DNA of 64,000 nucleotides, from positions 85,911 through 149,910 of the forward strand of contig DASZRT010000032.1 of the NCBI GenBank assembly GCA_035549075.1, written 5' to 3'. Position numbers and translations under genes: made by a program. The DNA is from DASZFV01 sp035549075. GTDB lineage: Bacteria > Myxococcota_A > Polyangia > Fen-1088. The notes under the pieces are model-generated. The model ran no database searches, was not told where the DNA came from, and was given only the letters and a program-made list of their open reading frames with translations. Below are positions 33,097 through 42,037 of this stretch, one piece after another; positions within the stretch are counted from its first letter, which is position 1, and every line of letters begins with the position of its first letter.

Positions 33097-35034
33097 ATGT
33101 CCACTTGGCGTCTTAGAGCTCGTCCTGCCATCGCCGTGTCGCTTGCGGGCTGTGCGCTCGCGTTCGCGGCCTGCTTCAGCAACAACAGCCAGAACCCCGG
33201 CACCGGCGGAACGACGGGCGGCAATGGCGGCACGACCGGCTCCGAGGGCGGCACGACCGGCAACCCGAGCGGCGGCACGACCGGCAACCCGAGCGGCGGC
33301 ACGACCGGCTCCGAGGGCGGCACGACCGGCAACCCGAATGGCGGCACGACCGGCTCCGAGGGCGGCACGACCGGCAACCCGAGCGGCGGCACGACCGGCA
33401 ACGGTGGCACGACCGGCGGCGGTGGCACGACCGGCGGCGGCGGCACGATCGGCTGGAAGAACTACGAGGTGACCGGCAGCATGCCGAAGTTCCCCGTGGC
33501 CGTCGTTCAGAAGGCGGGAACGCTCCACTTCGACAAGTTCGTCATCAACAACACCTTCCTCGCCGAGAGCTGCTCGATCGGTGACTACAACGGCGACGGC
33601 ATCCCCGACGTCTCGGCGGGCCGCATGTGGTACGCCGGCACCGGCAACGCCGCCACGCCCTTCAGCATGACGGGCCACGTGTTTCGCGACGGCCACGGCG
33701 TTCTCCCGAGCGCGGGCGCGCCGCTCGAGCTCAACACGGGCGTCTCCGACGACTGGGCTGACTACCCCTTCGACATGGACGGCGACGGCGACACCGACAT
33801 CGTCAACATCGCCCAGTGCGACGTCCCCGAGAATCACTCGGCGACCTTGACCCAGACGGGCGGGCCGAACAACGCGAACGCCGCCGGCACGCCGAACAAG
33901 CAGGGCACGGTCCAGGTTCACGCGACGGCCGTCTGGTACGAGAACCCCGGCAAGGCGACGGTCAACACGACCACGGCGAACTGGGTGTCGCACCTCATGC
34001 ACGCCGACGTGCGCAACGAGCAGCACGAGATGGTCGACTTCAACGGCGACGGCTACCCCGAGATCGTCGGGGCGTGCCAGGGTTGCGGGACGGGCGACTT
34101 CAAGGGCTACTACCAGGGCGATCCCGCGAACCCCAAGAACCCGTGGGTCTTCCACCCGGTGGGTCCGACGTTCGCCTTCCCGTTCGGCAACCTCGGCTGG
34201 ATGCACGGCATGGGCGCGGGCGACGTCAACGGCGACGGCAAGCCCGACTGGTTCGATCGCCGTGGCGCTTGGCTGCAGCAGGCTGACGGCTCGTTCAACG
34301 ACACGCCCTGCACGGGCAAGAACACGCCGGCGGGCTGCGGCTGGATCAAGGGCAGCACGCCGCTGCTGCCGGCCGTCAATGGCGCGCCGAACGGCGGGTT
34401 CTACGACGGCCTGTCCGACGGCGCCGGCAACAAGGGCGCCTCGCACATGTTCGCCGCCGACATGGACATGGACGGCTGCTCCGACATCGTGGCGGCCGAC
34501 TGGGCGCACGGCATGGGCATCGCCTGGTACCAGCAGGGCAAGGACGCGGGCGGCTGCAACAACAACTTCAGCAAGAAGTACTACTTCATGGGCAACGCGC
34601 CCTTCACCACGAAGTACAAGATGAACCAGCCCGCCGTCTCGGCCGAAGGCCAGGCGACGGACTACAACGGCATCGGCTTCACCGAGGTGCACTCGCTCCA
34701 GGTCGTCGACATGGACGGCGACGGCCGCCCCGACGTCGTCGCCGGCAAGATGCGGTTCGCGCACCCCTACGATCAGGGCGACCCGGATCCGGACGGCGTG
34801 CCTTACCTCTACGTGTTCAAGAACAGCGCGACGCCGGACACCAGCGCCAAACACCCGGGGCCGATCACGCTCACGCCTATGCTGGTCGACGGCAACGCCG
34901 CCGCGACCGAAGGCACGACGGACGCGGGCATGGGCGTCGGCCGCCAGATCGCGGTCGGCCACGCGAACACGGACGGCATCATGGACATCTGCGTCTCGAC
35001 GAAGCTCGGGCTCGCGGTTTTCATGGGTAAGTGA
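33097..35034 (+). CDS. Lipoprotein with (GGTTG)n linker and FG-GAP/VCBS beta-propeller
   Basis: This 645-aa protein has a signal peptide with lipobox (LAFAAC) and a repetitive linker (about 36-125) built of GGTTG units with NPS or SE insertions. A propeller follows whose blades carry Ca2+-binding loops: DYNGDGIPDVSAG, DMDGDGDTDIVNI, DFNGDGYPEIVG, DVNGDGKPDWF, DMDMDGCSDIVAAD and DMDGDGRPDVVAG. Such FG-GAP proteins bind ligands or carbohydrates at the cell surface. AGGAGG five bases before ATG 33097 makes the start secure. The aldolase gene follows after 17 bp, suggesting co-transcription. Confidence 0.83.
   Translation: MSTWRLRARPAIAVSLAGCALAFAACFSNNSQNPGTGGTTGGNGGTTGSEGGTTGNPSGGTTGNPSGGTTGSEGGTTGNPNGGTTGSEGGTTGNPSGGTTGNGGTTGGGGTTGGGGTIGWKNYEVTGSMPKFPVAVVQKAGTLHFDKFVINNTFLAESCSIGDYNGDGIPDVSAGRMWYAGTGNAATPFSMTGHVFRDGHGVLPSAGAPLELNTGVSDDWADYPFDMDGDGDTDIVNIAQCDVPENHSATLTQTGGPNNANAAGTPNKQGTVQVHATAVWYENPGKATVNTTTANWVSHLMHADVRNEQHEMVDFNGDGYPEIVGACQGCGTGDFKGYYQGDPANPKNPWVFHPVGPTFAFPFGNLGWMHGMGAGDVNGDGKPDWFDRRGAWLQQADGSFNDTPCTGKNTPAGCGWIKGSTPLLPAVNGAPNGGFYDGLSDGAGNKGASHMFAADMDMDGCSDIVAADWAHGMGIAWYQQGKDAGGCNNNFSKKYYFMGNAPFTTKYKMNQPAVSAEGQATDYNGIGFTEVHSLQVVDMDGDGRPDVVAGKMRFAHPYDQGDPDPDGVPYLYVFKNSATPDTSAKHPGPITLTPMLVDGNAAATEGTTDAGMGVGRQIAVGHANTDGIMDICVSTKLGLAVFMGK
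33200..33453 (+). repeat. In-frame 15-bp tandem repeats coding GGTTG linker
   Basis: Units of GGCGGCACGACCGGC recur with variable inserts coding NPS, SE or N. Tandem in-frame DNA repeats like these can change length by slippage. They form the linker of the FG-GAP lipoprotein. Confidence 0.75.
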
Positions 35035-35051
35035 TAGGTCAAGGGCGCTAC

Positions 35052-35711
35052 ATGAGCGCCACCGTCGATCCGATCTTGCCCATCGCGCTCGCGCGCGCCC
35101 ACCGCCTCGTCCCCGTCGTCGCCATCAAGGACGCCGACGGGGCCACGGGGCTCGCCGAGGCCCTCGTCGCGGGCGGCCTGCCGATCATCGAGATCACGCT
35201 GCGCACGGAGGCCGCGGCCGCGGCGCTCGCGCGCGCGTCGGCCGTCAAAGACCTCTTCGTCGCGGCCGGCACGGTGACGACGCCCGATCAGGTCAAGCTC
35301 GCCGTCGACGCAGGCGCGCGCCTCATCGTGAGCCCCGGCCTCAACACGCGCGTCGTCGAGTACTGCTTGTCGAAGGACATCCCCGTGCTGCCCGGCGTCT
35401 GCACGCCCACGGAGATCGAGACCGCGCGCAACCTCGGCCTCAAGGCGCTCAAGTTCTTCCCGGCCGAGGCTTACGGCGGCGTCAAGACGCTCAAGGCGCT
35501 CGCCGAGGTCTATAAAGACTTCCGCTTCGTGCCGACGGGCGGCGTGAACCTGCAGAACCTCGGCGACTACCTCAAGCTGCCGATCGTGCTCGCGTGCGGC
35601 GGCTCCTGGATGGTGCCGCCGGCCGCGATCGACGAGAAGCGTTTCGAAGACATCCGCAAGCTCGTCGCCGAGGCGGTCGCGTTGGTGAAAACGCTGCCCG
35701 CTGCGGGCTGA
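35052..35711 (+). CDS. eda: 2-keto-3-deoxy-(6-phospho)gluconate aldolase family (KDPG/KHG)
   Basis: This 219-aa TIM-barrel class I aldolase has the catalytic Glu47 in PIIEITLRTEAA, AAGTVTTPDQ, IVSPGLN, the Schiff-base Lys134 in LKALKFFPAEAYGG and the phosphate-binding PTGGV. All key positions of E. coli Eda have counterparts. It splits KDPG or a 2-keto-3-deoxy acid to pyruvate and an aldehyde. ATG 35052 is taken because the family starts close to it. With the dehydratase at 3-5 kb and the lactonases it would complete an Entner-Doudoroff-like route. Confidence 0.92.
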   Translation: MSATVDPILPIALARAHRLVPVVAIKDADGATGLAEALVAGGLPIIEITLRTEAAAAALARASAVKDLFVAAGTVTTPDQVKLAVDAGARLIVSPGLNTRVVEYCLSKDIPVLPGVCTPTEIETARNLGLKALKFFPAEAYGGVKTLKALAEVYKDFRFVPTGGVNLQNLGDYLKLPIVLACGGSWMVPPAAIDEKRFEDIRKLVAEAVALVKTLPAAG

Positions 35712-35716
35712 TCGCG

Positions 35717-36046
35717 CTACGGGTACGCGCTCAGCAGATCGTAGCCGCGCCAGAGGAACTTCTTGGCGAGGCCCGAGAGCTTCGGCCAGGCGACGTCGTG
35801 GTCGGGGCTCGTCGCCCACACGCGGCGCGCGGCCTCGGACTCGAACACGAAGTTGATCTGGTAGTTGTACTCGGTGGGCGAGGCCTCGATCTCGGCGGCC
35901 TGCGCAGGCGCGTAGAAGCGGATCAGCTTCACGTTCTGGAAGCCCTTCTGCTTGCGGAGCGCGGGCGAGAAGACCTCGGCGTACGTCTTCTCGAACTCGG
36001 CGCGGCGGTCGTCGGCGACCTCAAAGTGGAGCTGAAACAGAATCAT
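35717..36046 (-). CDS. Dimeric alpha/beta-barrel (ABM / EthD-like) small protein
   Basis: This 109-aa protein starts MILFQLHFEVADDRRAEFEK and has FSPALRKQKGFQNVKLIRFY, YNYQINFVFESEAARRVWAT and PDHDVAWPKL. The beta-alpha-beta pattern with a late DHxxAWP stretch fits the ferredoxin-like dimeric alpha/beta-barrel families (antibiotic biosynthesis monooxygenase, EthD). Enzymatic role uncertain. GGGAGG six bases upstream fixes ATG 36046. The start lies inside the 3' end of the upstream regulator gene (26-bp overlap), suggesting they are co-transcribed. Confidence 0.72.
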   Translation of the reverse strand: MILFQLHFEVADDRRAEFEKTYAEVFSPALRKQKGFQNVKLIRFYAPAQAAEIEASPTEYNYQINFVFESEAARRVWATSPDHDVAWPKLSGLAKKFLWRGYDLLSAYP

Positions 36047-37109
36047 CGGGGCCTCCCGCGGGGATTTGTACCATGCGCGTGAGGAGGGCGGCGGCCTGGG
36101 TCGGACCCGGCGCGGGGCTGTCGAGCAGGTCGGCGACGATCTGGCTCGCGGCTGCGTAGACGAGCCCGCCGCGCGCCCACGTGCCTTCGAGGGCGAACGC
36201 ATCGAACGGCTCCACCAACACGAGATTGGTGACGAGGTTGGCGGCGGCGCCGGCTTCGGCGGCCGTCGCGCGCACGAGCGCGCCGACGCGTGCGGCGTTG
36301 TCGACGTACGCGACGACCGTCGAGGGCAGCGCCGCGCCGAGGAGCGCGGCCGCGCCCGCGCGGCCCGTGACGGCGTAGGGCGCGCCCGACGCGCGCAGCG
36401 CCGCGAGCGCGCCCGGCACGCCGAACGGATGCGAGAACGGCAGCGCGCGGTGCGCCTCCGAAAAGCGATAGTCCTCGGCCCAGCGGCGCACGAGCCGCGC
36501 GCGGTGCACGGCGACGACGGGCCCGCGCTCGTCGCGCTCGACGAGCTCCTCGCGATCGAAGAGATCGAGCAAGCGCGACACGTATCCCGGATCGGTGCCG
36601 ACGGCGGCGGCGAGGCGGCGCACGCCGAACGGCGGCGTGCCGTCGACGAGCGCGCGCACGAGGCGGCTCGCCTTCGCGGCGTGCAGCGAGCGCGTCGAGC
36701 GTGGCGCCGCCCACGGGCTGCGGTCCTCGCCGCGCGTCTGCAGAAAGACGGTCGGCCGCTCGAGCACGAGCCGCAGGTTGCCGACGAGGTCGACGTAGCC
36801 GAGGCCCTCCTCGGTGAGGCGCTGGCGCGTGCGCGCGCCCAGGAACGGCGCGACCACGATCCAGGCGTCGGCCGGCGTCGCCTTCAACACGGCGGCGACC
36901 TCGGGCACGAGCCGCGGGTCCAGCTGGCGCCGCGCGCCGATCGCGATCGCCGCGCTCGCGCCCGTGGGCGTGCGGATCGTGAGGCGCGCCGCCGAGAGGT
37001 CGTTGGTTTTCGCCGAGACCGTCGTCGCCCAGGCGGCCGGCAGGCAGCGCTGGACGTGCTCAACGGCCTGGCGCAAGACGACGTTGTCACTGGGCGCGAG
37101 GTTGTTCAT
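36021..37109 (-). CDS. AbiEi-like / winged-helix regulator
   Basis: This 362-aa protein has an N-terminal nuclease-like or sensor domain (IAIGARRQLDPRLVPEVAAV, GLGYVDLVGNLRLVL), a winged helix (HAAKASRLVRALVDGTPPFG, VRRLAAAVGTDPGYVSRLLD) and a C-terminal nucleotidyltransferase-like or AbiEi-like part (YAVTGRAGAAALLG, NLVLVEPFDAFALEG). Proteins of this plan are annotated as type IV antitoxin AbiEi-family regulators, but no AbiEii nucleotidyltransferase toxin is next to it, so a plain regulatory role is as likely. ATG 37109 is chosen; no strong ribosome site. It is divergent from the DUF4139 gene (121 bp). Confidence 0.65.
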   Translation of the reverse strand: MNNLAPSDNVVLRQAVEHVQRCLPAAWATTVSAKTNDLSAARLTIRTPTGASAAIAIGARRQLDPRLVPEVAAVLKATPADAWIVVAPFLGARTRQRLTEEGLGYVDLVGNLRLVLERPTVFLQTRGEDRSPWAAPRSTRSLHAAKASRLVRALVDGTPPFGVRRLAAAVGTDPGYVSRLLDLFDREELVERDERGPVVAVHRARLVRRWAEDYRFSEAHRALPFSHPFGVPGALAALRASGAPYAVTGRAGAAALLGAALPSTVVAYVDNAARVGALVRATAAEAGAAANLVTNLVLVEPFDAFALEGTWARGGLVYAAASQIVADLLDSPAPGPTQAAALLTRMVQIPAGGPDDSVSAPL

Positions 37110-37230
37110 GTTGGACAACAGCGTCGATCGGGACAACGCCCGGGTCAAAAAAAGCGAAGACCGTTCCGCGCGCTCGTGCGTCGTCCGCCGAGTGAACACC
37201 ACGATGAAAAATCTGCGATGCTGCGGCGCC

Positions 37231-39153
37231 ATGAAACTCCGAGGCGTGCTCGTGGGAGGGTCTATGGCCGCGGCGCTCGCGGCGGCCGGCTGCGGGACAG
37301 TCGGCCCCGTCGACGCGCACGGTCTGCCGCTGCACAAGGTGGTCATCTACCGCAACGGCGTCGGGTACTTCGAGCGCGCCGGCCGCGTCGACGGCGAGCA
37401 CGTCGACTTCCGCGTACGCAAGAACGAGGTGGGTGACTTCCTCGCGACGCTCGCCGTGCTCGAACGTGGCGGCAGCTCGGTGCGCTCGGCCTCGTTCCCA
37501 CTCGCCGTCGAGAAGGAAACGCCGCCCGCGCCGTCTCCTCGTCGCGACTTCGCGCCGCCGCCGCTCGCCGGTGCCAAGCGCTCGTCGGAGCTCGAGACCG
37601 TCGTCATGTCGCTGGACGGCGGCCAGCACGACCTGCAGGTGGGCTACATCGCCGTCACGCCCGTCTGGCGGCCGTCGTACCGCCTCGTGCTCGACGATCA
37701 GGGCGCGACGCTGCAGGCGTGGGGCATCGTGCAGAACCTCTCGGGCGAGGACTGGAAAAACGTTTCGCTGTCGCTCATCGCCGAGGCGCCGCTGGCCTTC
37801 GACGCCTCGCTCGCGACGGCCGTGATCCCGCCGCGCCCGACGGTGACCGACGGCGGCGACGTCATCGCCGTCGTGCCGCAAGCCGAGACGAGCCTCGCGC
37901 AGAACGCGCCCGCGCCCCCGCCGCCCATGGCCGAGCCCGAGGCCGACAGGGCCGACGAGGCCGAGATGGAGGCGCCCGCGGCGTCGAGCGCACGCGGCGG
38001 CGGCTTCGCGGCGCCCAAGGCGAAGAAGATGGCGCGCGTCGGCGCCGCCGCGCCCATGACGATGGCCGCCCCCGCGCCCGCATACTCGAACCGCCCGAAG
38101 AACCTCTCGGCGCTGGCGGCGATCGCGCTGCAGGCGGGCGCGACCCGCTACGACCTCGCGGCGCCCGTGTCGATCCCCGACGAGAGCGCGACCATGGTCA
38201 TGCTCCTCGACAAGCCGATCCCCGGCGAGGCGATCTCGCTGTTCGCGCCGGATCCGGGCGTGCCCGAGTCGGCGTCGCACCCGTTTCGTGTCGCGCGCTT
38301 CAAGAACGAGACGGGTGGGTTGCTCGAGCGCGGCCCGCTCGCGATCTTCCAGCACGCCGCCGGATCCTCGGATGCCTTCCTCGGCCAAGGCATGACGGAC
38401 GCGCTGCCCGCGGGCGCGACGGCGACGGTGCCGTTCGCGCTCGAGCGCACGCTGGCCGTCGAGCGCGAGACCGACTACCGCGAAGAGGGCGCGCGCCTCT
38501 TCAAGATCGAGGGCGAGCAGCTCGAGATCGCGCGCGACGTCGTCACGACGACGAAGTACCGCGTGCGCAACGGCGGCGCGCGTGCCGCCAAGGTGCTCGT
38601 CAAGCACCCGCGCGTCGGCGGCGCGCGCCTGGTCTCGCCGCCCGCCGGCACCGAGGACAACGTCGGCACGGGCAGCGCGCTCGTGCCGACGACGGTCGCG
38701 CCCAATCAGACGGCGACGCTCGTCGTCGACGAGCGCCAGCCGTCGGTGCGCGGCGTCGACTGGCTCGACCCGCTGGCCGACGACGCCGTGCGCGCCTACC
38801 TCGCGCCGACGAACAAGACCGTCGACGCGGCCGCGGCGCGCGCGCTCACGGCGGCGTGGGCGATCCGCAAGACGCTGCTCGCGGCCACCGACGATCGCAA
38901 CGCCATCTCGGCGCAAGAGGCCGACCTTCGCCGCGGCACCGAGGAGACGCGCGCGAACCTCAAGGCGCTCGAGAAGAACGGCGCCGCCGCCGACCTGCGC
39001 GCCAAGCTCACGAGCCGCCTGTCCGCCGACTCGGCGCAGCTCGACCGCCTGACGAAGCGCGCCGTCGAGGTCGACCTCTCGATCACCGAGCAGCGCGTCC
39101 GCCTCAAAGACGCGCTGCATGGTTTGAAGGTCGTCGTCCCGCCAGAAACTTGA
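37231..39153 (+). CDS. DUF4139 domain lipoprotein
   Basis: This 640-aa protein has a signal peptide with lipobox (LAAAGC, cysteine about residue 20). LHKVVIYRNGVGYFERAGRV is the N-terminal DUF4140-like strand pattern. DUF4139 begins near VTPVWRPSYRLVLDDQGATL and QNLSGEDWKNVSLSLI. A Pro/Ala/Glu-rich insert (about 215-290) interrupts it, and a helical region near the end (LRRGTEETRANLKALEK to RLKDALHGL) is coiled-coil-like. Function of the family is unknown. ATG 37231 starts the signal peptide; ATG 37204 is alternative. Neighbours do not suggest a pathway. Confidence 0.8.
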   Translation: MKLRGVLVGGSMAAALAAAGCGTVGPVDAHGLPLHKVVIYRNGVGYFERAGRVDGEHVDFRVRKNEVGDFLATLAVLERGGSSVRSASFPLAVEKETPPAPSPRRDFAPPPLAGAKRSSELETVVMSLDGGQHDLQVGYIAVTPVWRPSYRLVLDDQGATLQAWGIVQNLSGEDWKNVSLSLIAEAPLAFDASLATAVIPPRPTVTDGGDVIAVVPQAETSLAQNAPAPPPPMAEPEADRADEAEMEAPAASSARGGGFAAPKAKKMARVGAAAPMTMAAPAPAYSNRPKNLSALAAIALQAGATRYDLAAPVSIPDESATMVMLLDKPIPGEAISLFAPDPGVPESASHPFRVARFKNETGGLLERGPLAIFQHAAGSSDAFLGQGMTDALPAGATATVPFALERTLAVERETDYREEGARLFKIEGEQLEIARDVVTTTKYRVRNGGARAAKVLVKHPRVGGARLVSPPAGTEDNVGTGSALVPTTVAPNQTATLVVDERQPSVRGVDWLDPLADDAVRAYLAPTNKTVDAAAARALTAAWAIRKTLLAATDDRNAISAQEADLRRGTEETRANLKALEKNGAAADLRAKLTSRLSADSAQLDRLTKRAVEVDLSITEQRVRLKDALHGLKVVVPPET

Positions 39154-39250
39154 TCGCGATCTCTGCGCCCACAAGTGGCGTCGCGCCTACACTTCCGGCG
39201 CGGGTCAACGGCTGTACATCGCCGGAATCACATGATTCAATGCGATCGCC

Positions 39251-42037
39251 ATGAATTTGACTGCTTATCTTGAGGGCGGTGGGAGGCGGGGCGCGATCCG
39301 CGGGTCGCGGTTTGCTCGCGTCGTCCCCTTGGCAGCGCTCGCGCTGACGAGCGCCCTCGTCGCACGCCCCGCGGGCGCGACGGCGACCCAACCGAACGGC
39401 CTCGTCGTGCCGATCGTGAACACCGGCGAGGACGGGTACACCGTCGGCACGTACGGCCGGCACTCGACGCTGCCGCTGTTCTTCATGTCGCGCGGCGAGA
39501 ACATCGACTACTCCGTCGACGCGCACACGACGCCCACGGTGTTCTCACCTCGCTGCGGCTTCACGGGCACGCTCGTGCTCCACGGCGGCAGCTGCCAGAT
39601 GGACTTCGGCTGGTACAACGTCGACCCCAACAACACGTCGCCGCCGCCCGACAACCAAATCTTCACGCTGGTCCCGCGCGAGGCGAACGCCGGCTTCTTC
39701 CCGCTCATCGGCCAGACGGGCTCGACCTTCTCGGGCGGCGACATCTTCAGCGACCCGCGCTACACGGGCGGCCTCATCGGCTTCGCCATCAAGAACTCGA
39801 TCCAGCAGACGGGCCAGTACAGCTGCCCGCAGACGCACTACTCGGAGCAGCGCCTCAACCTGCTGTGCGACGACGGCACGGGCCACTGTCCCAACACGGT
39901 CGCGGGCCAGCCCGCGCTGCCCGCGGGCCACTGGATCATGGCCGTCGCGTACCAATCGACGACGACGTCGAACGCGTACTACCTCGGGTTCGAGGACCTG
40001 CCCAACTCGTCGACGTCGTACTCGACGGCGAACGGCACGAGCGACGGCGACTTCAACGACGACTTCTATTTCATCACCGGCATTTCTTGTCAGGGCGGCG
40101 GCGCGTCGTGCTCGACGGCGCTTCAGGGCGTGTGCGCGACGGGCGTGCAGCAGTGCACGAAGGCGGGCGGCCTCACGTGCAAGCAGACGACGCCCGCGAG
40201 CGGCGAGGTGTGCGACGGCCTCGACAACGACTGCGACGGCGTCGTCGACAACGGCAACAACCTCTGCACGGCGGGCAAGGTCTGCGACAAAGGCGCGTGC
40301 GTCGATCGCTGCGTCGAGCAGGGGTGCCCGACGGGCCAGGTCTGCACGGCGGCCGGTGTGTGCGGCGAGGCCGCCTGCCAGAATTCGACGTGCGGCGGCG
40401 GCACGCGGTGCTCGGGCGGCGTGTGCGTCTCGCCGTGCACGGGCGTGACGTGCCCGTTCGGCCAGACGTGCCGCGCCGGCAACTGCGTCGACTCTTGTCT
40501 CGGCGTCACGTGCGACACCGGCTTCGTGTGCACCGACGGCGTCTGTCGGCTCGACTGCGATTGCTTGCCGTGCGCGGCGGGCCAGGTGTGCGGCAGCGAC
40601 CACCGCTGCGTCGTGAGCTCGTGCGACAACGTCACGTGCATGGCCGGCACTCACTGCGAGGCCGGCGGCGTGTGCACGCCCAACTGCAACGGCGCGACGT
40701 GCCCGACGGGCCAGACTTGCACCGCCGGCAACTGCGTCGATCCGTGCGCGGGCGTCACCTGCGACAGCACGAAGAAGTGCGTCTCCGGGTCGTGCGTCGA
40801 CAAGTGCTCGGGCATCACGTGCGCGTCCGGCCAGACGTGCTCGGGCGGTTCGTGCGTCGACAAGTGCAGCCTCGTGACCTGCAACGCCGGGCTCGTGTGC
40901 CGGCAAGGCAGCTGCATCGATCCGTGCACGACGATCTCGTGCGGCACGGGCCAGGTGTGCGCGAGCGGCGTCTGTCAAGACGCGTGCGTCGGCGTGACGT
41001 GCACGTCGGGCAAGAAATGCGTCGGAGGCTCGTGCGTCGACGCGTGCCAAGGCGTCTCGTGCGACGCGAGCCAGACCTGCGTGAGCGGCTCGTGCCAAGA
41101 CGCGTGCTCGGGCGTCAGCTGCGCGACGGGCAAGAAGTGCAGCAACGGGTTGTGCGTCGACGCGTGCCAGGGCGTGACCTGCTCGGGCGCGTTCGTGTGC
41201 AGCAACGGCGTGTGCGTCGACCCGTGCACGCTCAAGACCTGCGCGACAGGCACCGTGTGCTACGCGGGCCAGTGCATCGACCCATGCACGAACGTCGTGT
41301 GCGGCGCGAACCAAGTCTGCCAGGGCGGCACGTGCGTCTCGACGAGCACCGGCGGGAGCTCGGGATCTGACGGCGGCGCCGGCAGCGACGGCGGCGCCGG
41401 GAGTGGTGGCGGTGCGGGCAATGGTGGTGGCGCTGGAAACGGCGGCGCTGGCAATGGAGGCGCCGGAAACGGCGGCGGTGGCAGTGGTGGCCACGCCGGC
41501 AATGGCGGCGGCGCTGGCAATGGCGGCGGCGCTGGCAACGGCGGCAGCGCTGGAAATGGCGGCGCTGGCAATGGTGGAGGCGCCGGAAACGGCGGCGGCA
41601 GTGGTGGCCACGCAGGCAACGGCGGCAGCGCTGGAAATGGCGGCGGCGCAGGAAATGGTGGCGCGGGCAATGACGGCAGCGCCGGTAACAACGGCGGCGC
41701 TGGCAACAACGGCAATGCCGGCACCACCGGCGGTGCAGGAAACAACGGCGGTGCTGGCGCTGACGGTGGCGCGGGCAACGCCGGCGAGGGCGGCGGCACG
41801 GGCGAAGGTGGCGCGAACGGCGGCGCCGGCGTCACGGGCACCGCAGGCTCGACGGGCGGCACGCAGCAGACCGTTGGCGGTCACGTCGTCGTGACGTCGA
41901 CCGGCTGCGGCTGCGACGTCGGCTCGTCCGGCGGCGCGAGCCTCGCGAGCACATTGGCCCTCGGTGTCATCGGCGCGGTCCTCGCGCGCGGAAGACGTCG
42001 CACGCGCGGCGCCCGGATCGGGGGAGACCGTCGATGA
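39251..42037 (+). CDS. Large Cys-repeat surface protein with MYXO-CTERM-like anchor
   Basis: This 928-aa protein has a signal peptide (about 1-46) and an N-terminal beta-rich domain (about 47-285) ending YLGFEDLPNSS...DGDFNDDFYFITG, DUF4114-like. One MopE-type motif follows (CDGLDNDCDGVVDNG). Then come about a dozen Cys repeats of about 26 residues, CxGVTCxxGxxCxxGxCVD (about 345-695), and a long GGAGN linker (about 700-870). The end has GCGCDVG, a hydrophobic stretch and GRRRTRG, the MYXO-CTERM layout recognised by a myxosortase. Probably displayed on the cell surface, perhaps for adhesion. Its stop overlaps the next start (ATGA), so both proteins are made together. Confidence 0.82.
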   Translation: MNLTAYLEGGGRRGAIRGSRFARVVPLAALALTSALVARPAGATATQPNGLVVPIVNTGEDGYTVGTYGRHSTLPLFFMSRGENIDYSVDAHTTPTVFSPRCGFTGTLVLHGGSCQMDFGWYNVDPNNTSPPPDNQIFTLVPREANAGFFPLIGQTGSTFSGGDIFSDPRYTGGLIGFAIKNSIQQTGQYSCPQTHYSEQRLNLLCDDGTGHCPNTVAGQPALPAGHWIMAVAYQSTTTSNAYYLGFEDLPNSSTSYSTANGTSDGDFNDDFYFITGISCQGGGASCSTALQGVCATGVQQCTKAGGLTCKQTTPASGEVCDGLDNDCDGVVDNGNNLCTAGKVCDKGACVDRCVEQGCPTGQVCTAAGVCGEAACQNSTCGGGTRCSGGVCVSPCTGVTCPFGQTCRAGNCVDSCLGVTCDTGFVCTDGVCRLDCDCLPCAAGQVCGSDHRCVVSSCDNVTCMAGTHCEAGGVCTPNCNGATCPTGQTCTAGNCVDPCAGVTCDSTKKCVSGSCVDKCSGITCASGQTCSGGSCVDKCSLVTCNAGLVCRQGSCIDPCTTISCGTGQVCASGVCQDACVGVTCTSGKKCVGGSCVDACQGVSCDASQTCVSGSCQDACSGVSCATGKKCSNGLCVDACQGVTCSGAFVCSNGVCVDPCTLKTCATGTVCYAGQCIDPCTNVVCGANQVCQGGTCVSTSTGGSSGSDGGAGSDGGAGSGGGAGNGGGAGNGGAGNGGAGNGGGGSGGHAGNGGGAGNGGGAGNGGSAGNGGAGNGGGAGNGGGSGGHAGNGGSAGNGGGAGNGGAGNDGSAGNNGGAGNNGNAGTTGGAGNNGGAGADGGAGNAGEGGGTGEGGANGGAGVTGTAGSTGGTQQTVGGHVVVTSTGCGCDVGSSGGASLASTLALGVIGAVLARGRRRTRGARIGGDRR
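41350..41865 (+). repeat. In-frame GGAGN/GGSAGN low-complexity repeats
   Basis: About 170 codons of Gly-Ala-Gly-Asn repeats with frequent GGC/AAT/AAC units. The region forms the spacer before the MYXO-CTERM-like tail. It is coding repeat, not a CRISPR array: no constant repeat and unique spacer of fixed size occurs. Confidence 0.8.

Noticed and set aside
33200..33453. Possible minisatellite or attachment site
   Set aside because: Repeats are in frame and code the GGTTG linker of a lipoprotein with a clear signal peptide and propeller.
36021..37109. A type IV toxin-antitoxin system
   Set aside because: Only an AbiEi-like protein is seen; no AbiEii nucleotidyltransferase gene is adjacent, so a complete system is not supported.
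41350..41865. CRISPR-like periodic repeats
   Set aside because: Units are short, in-frame Gly-Ala-Asn codons of variable spacing with no constant repeat or unique spacers; they code for a linker.
39545..41884. A minus-strand open frame of about 779 codons, rich in Ala/Arg/Val
   Set aside because: Opposite the Cys-repeat protein; its repetitiveness only reflects the repeated sense codons.
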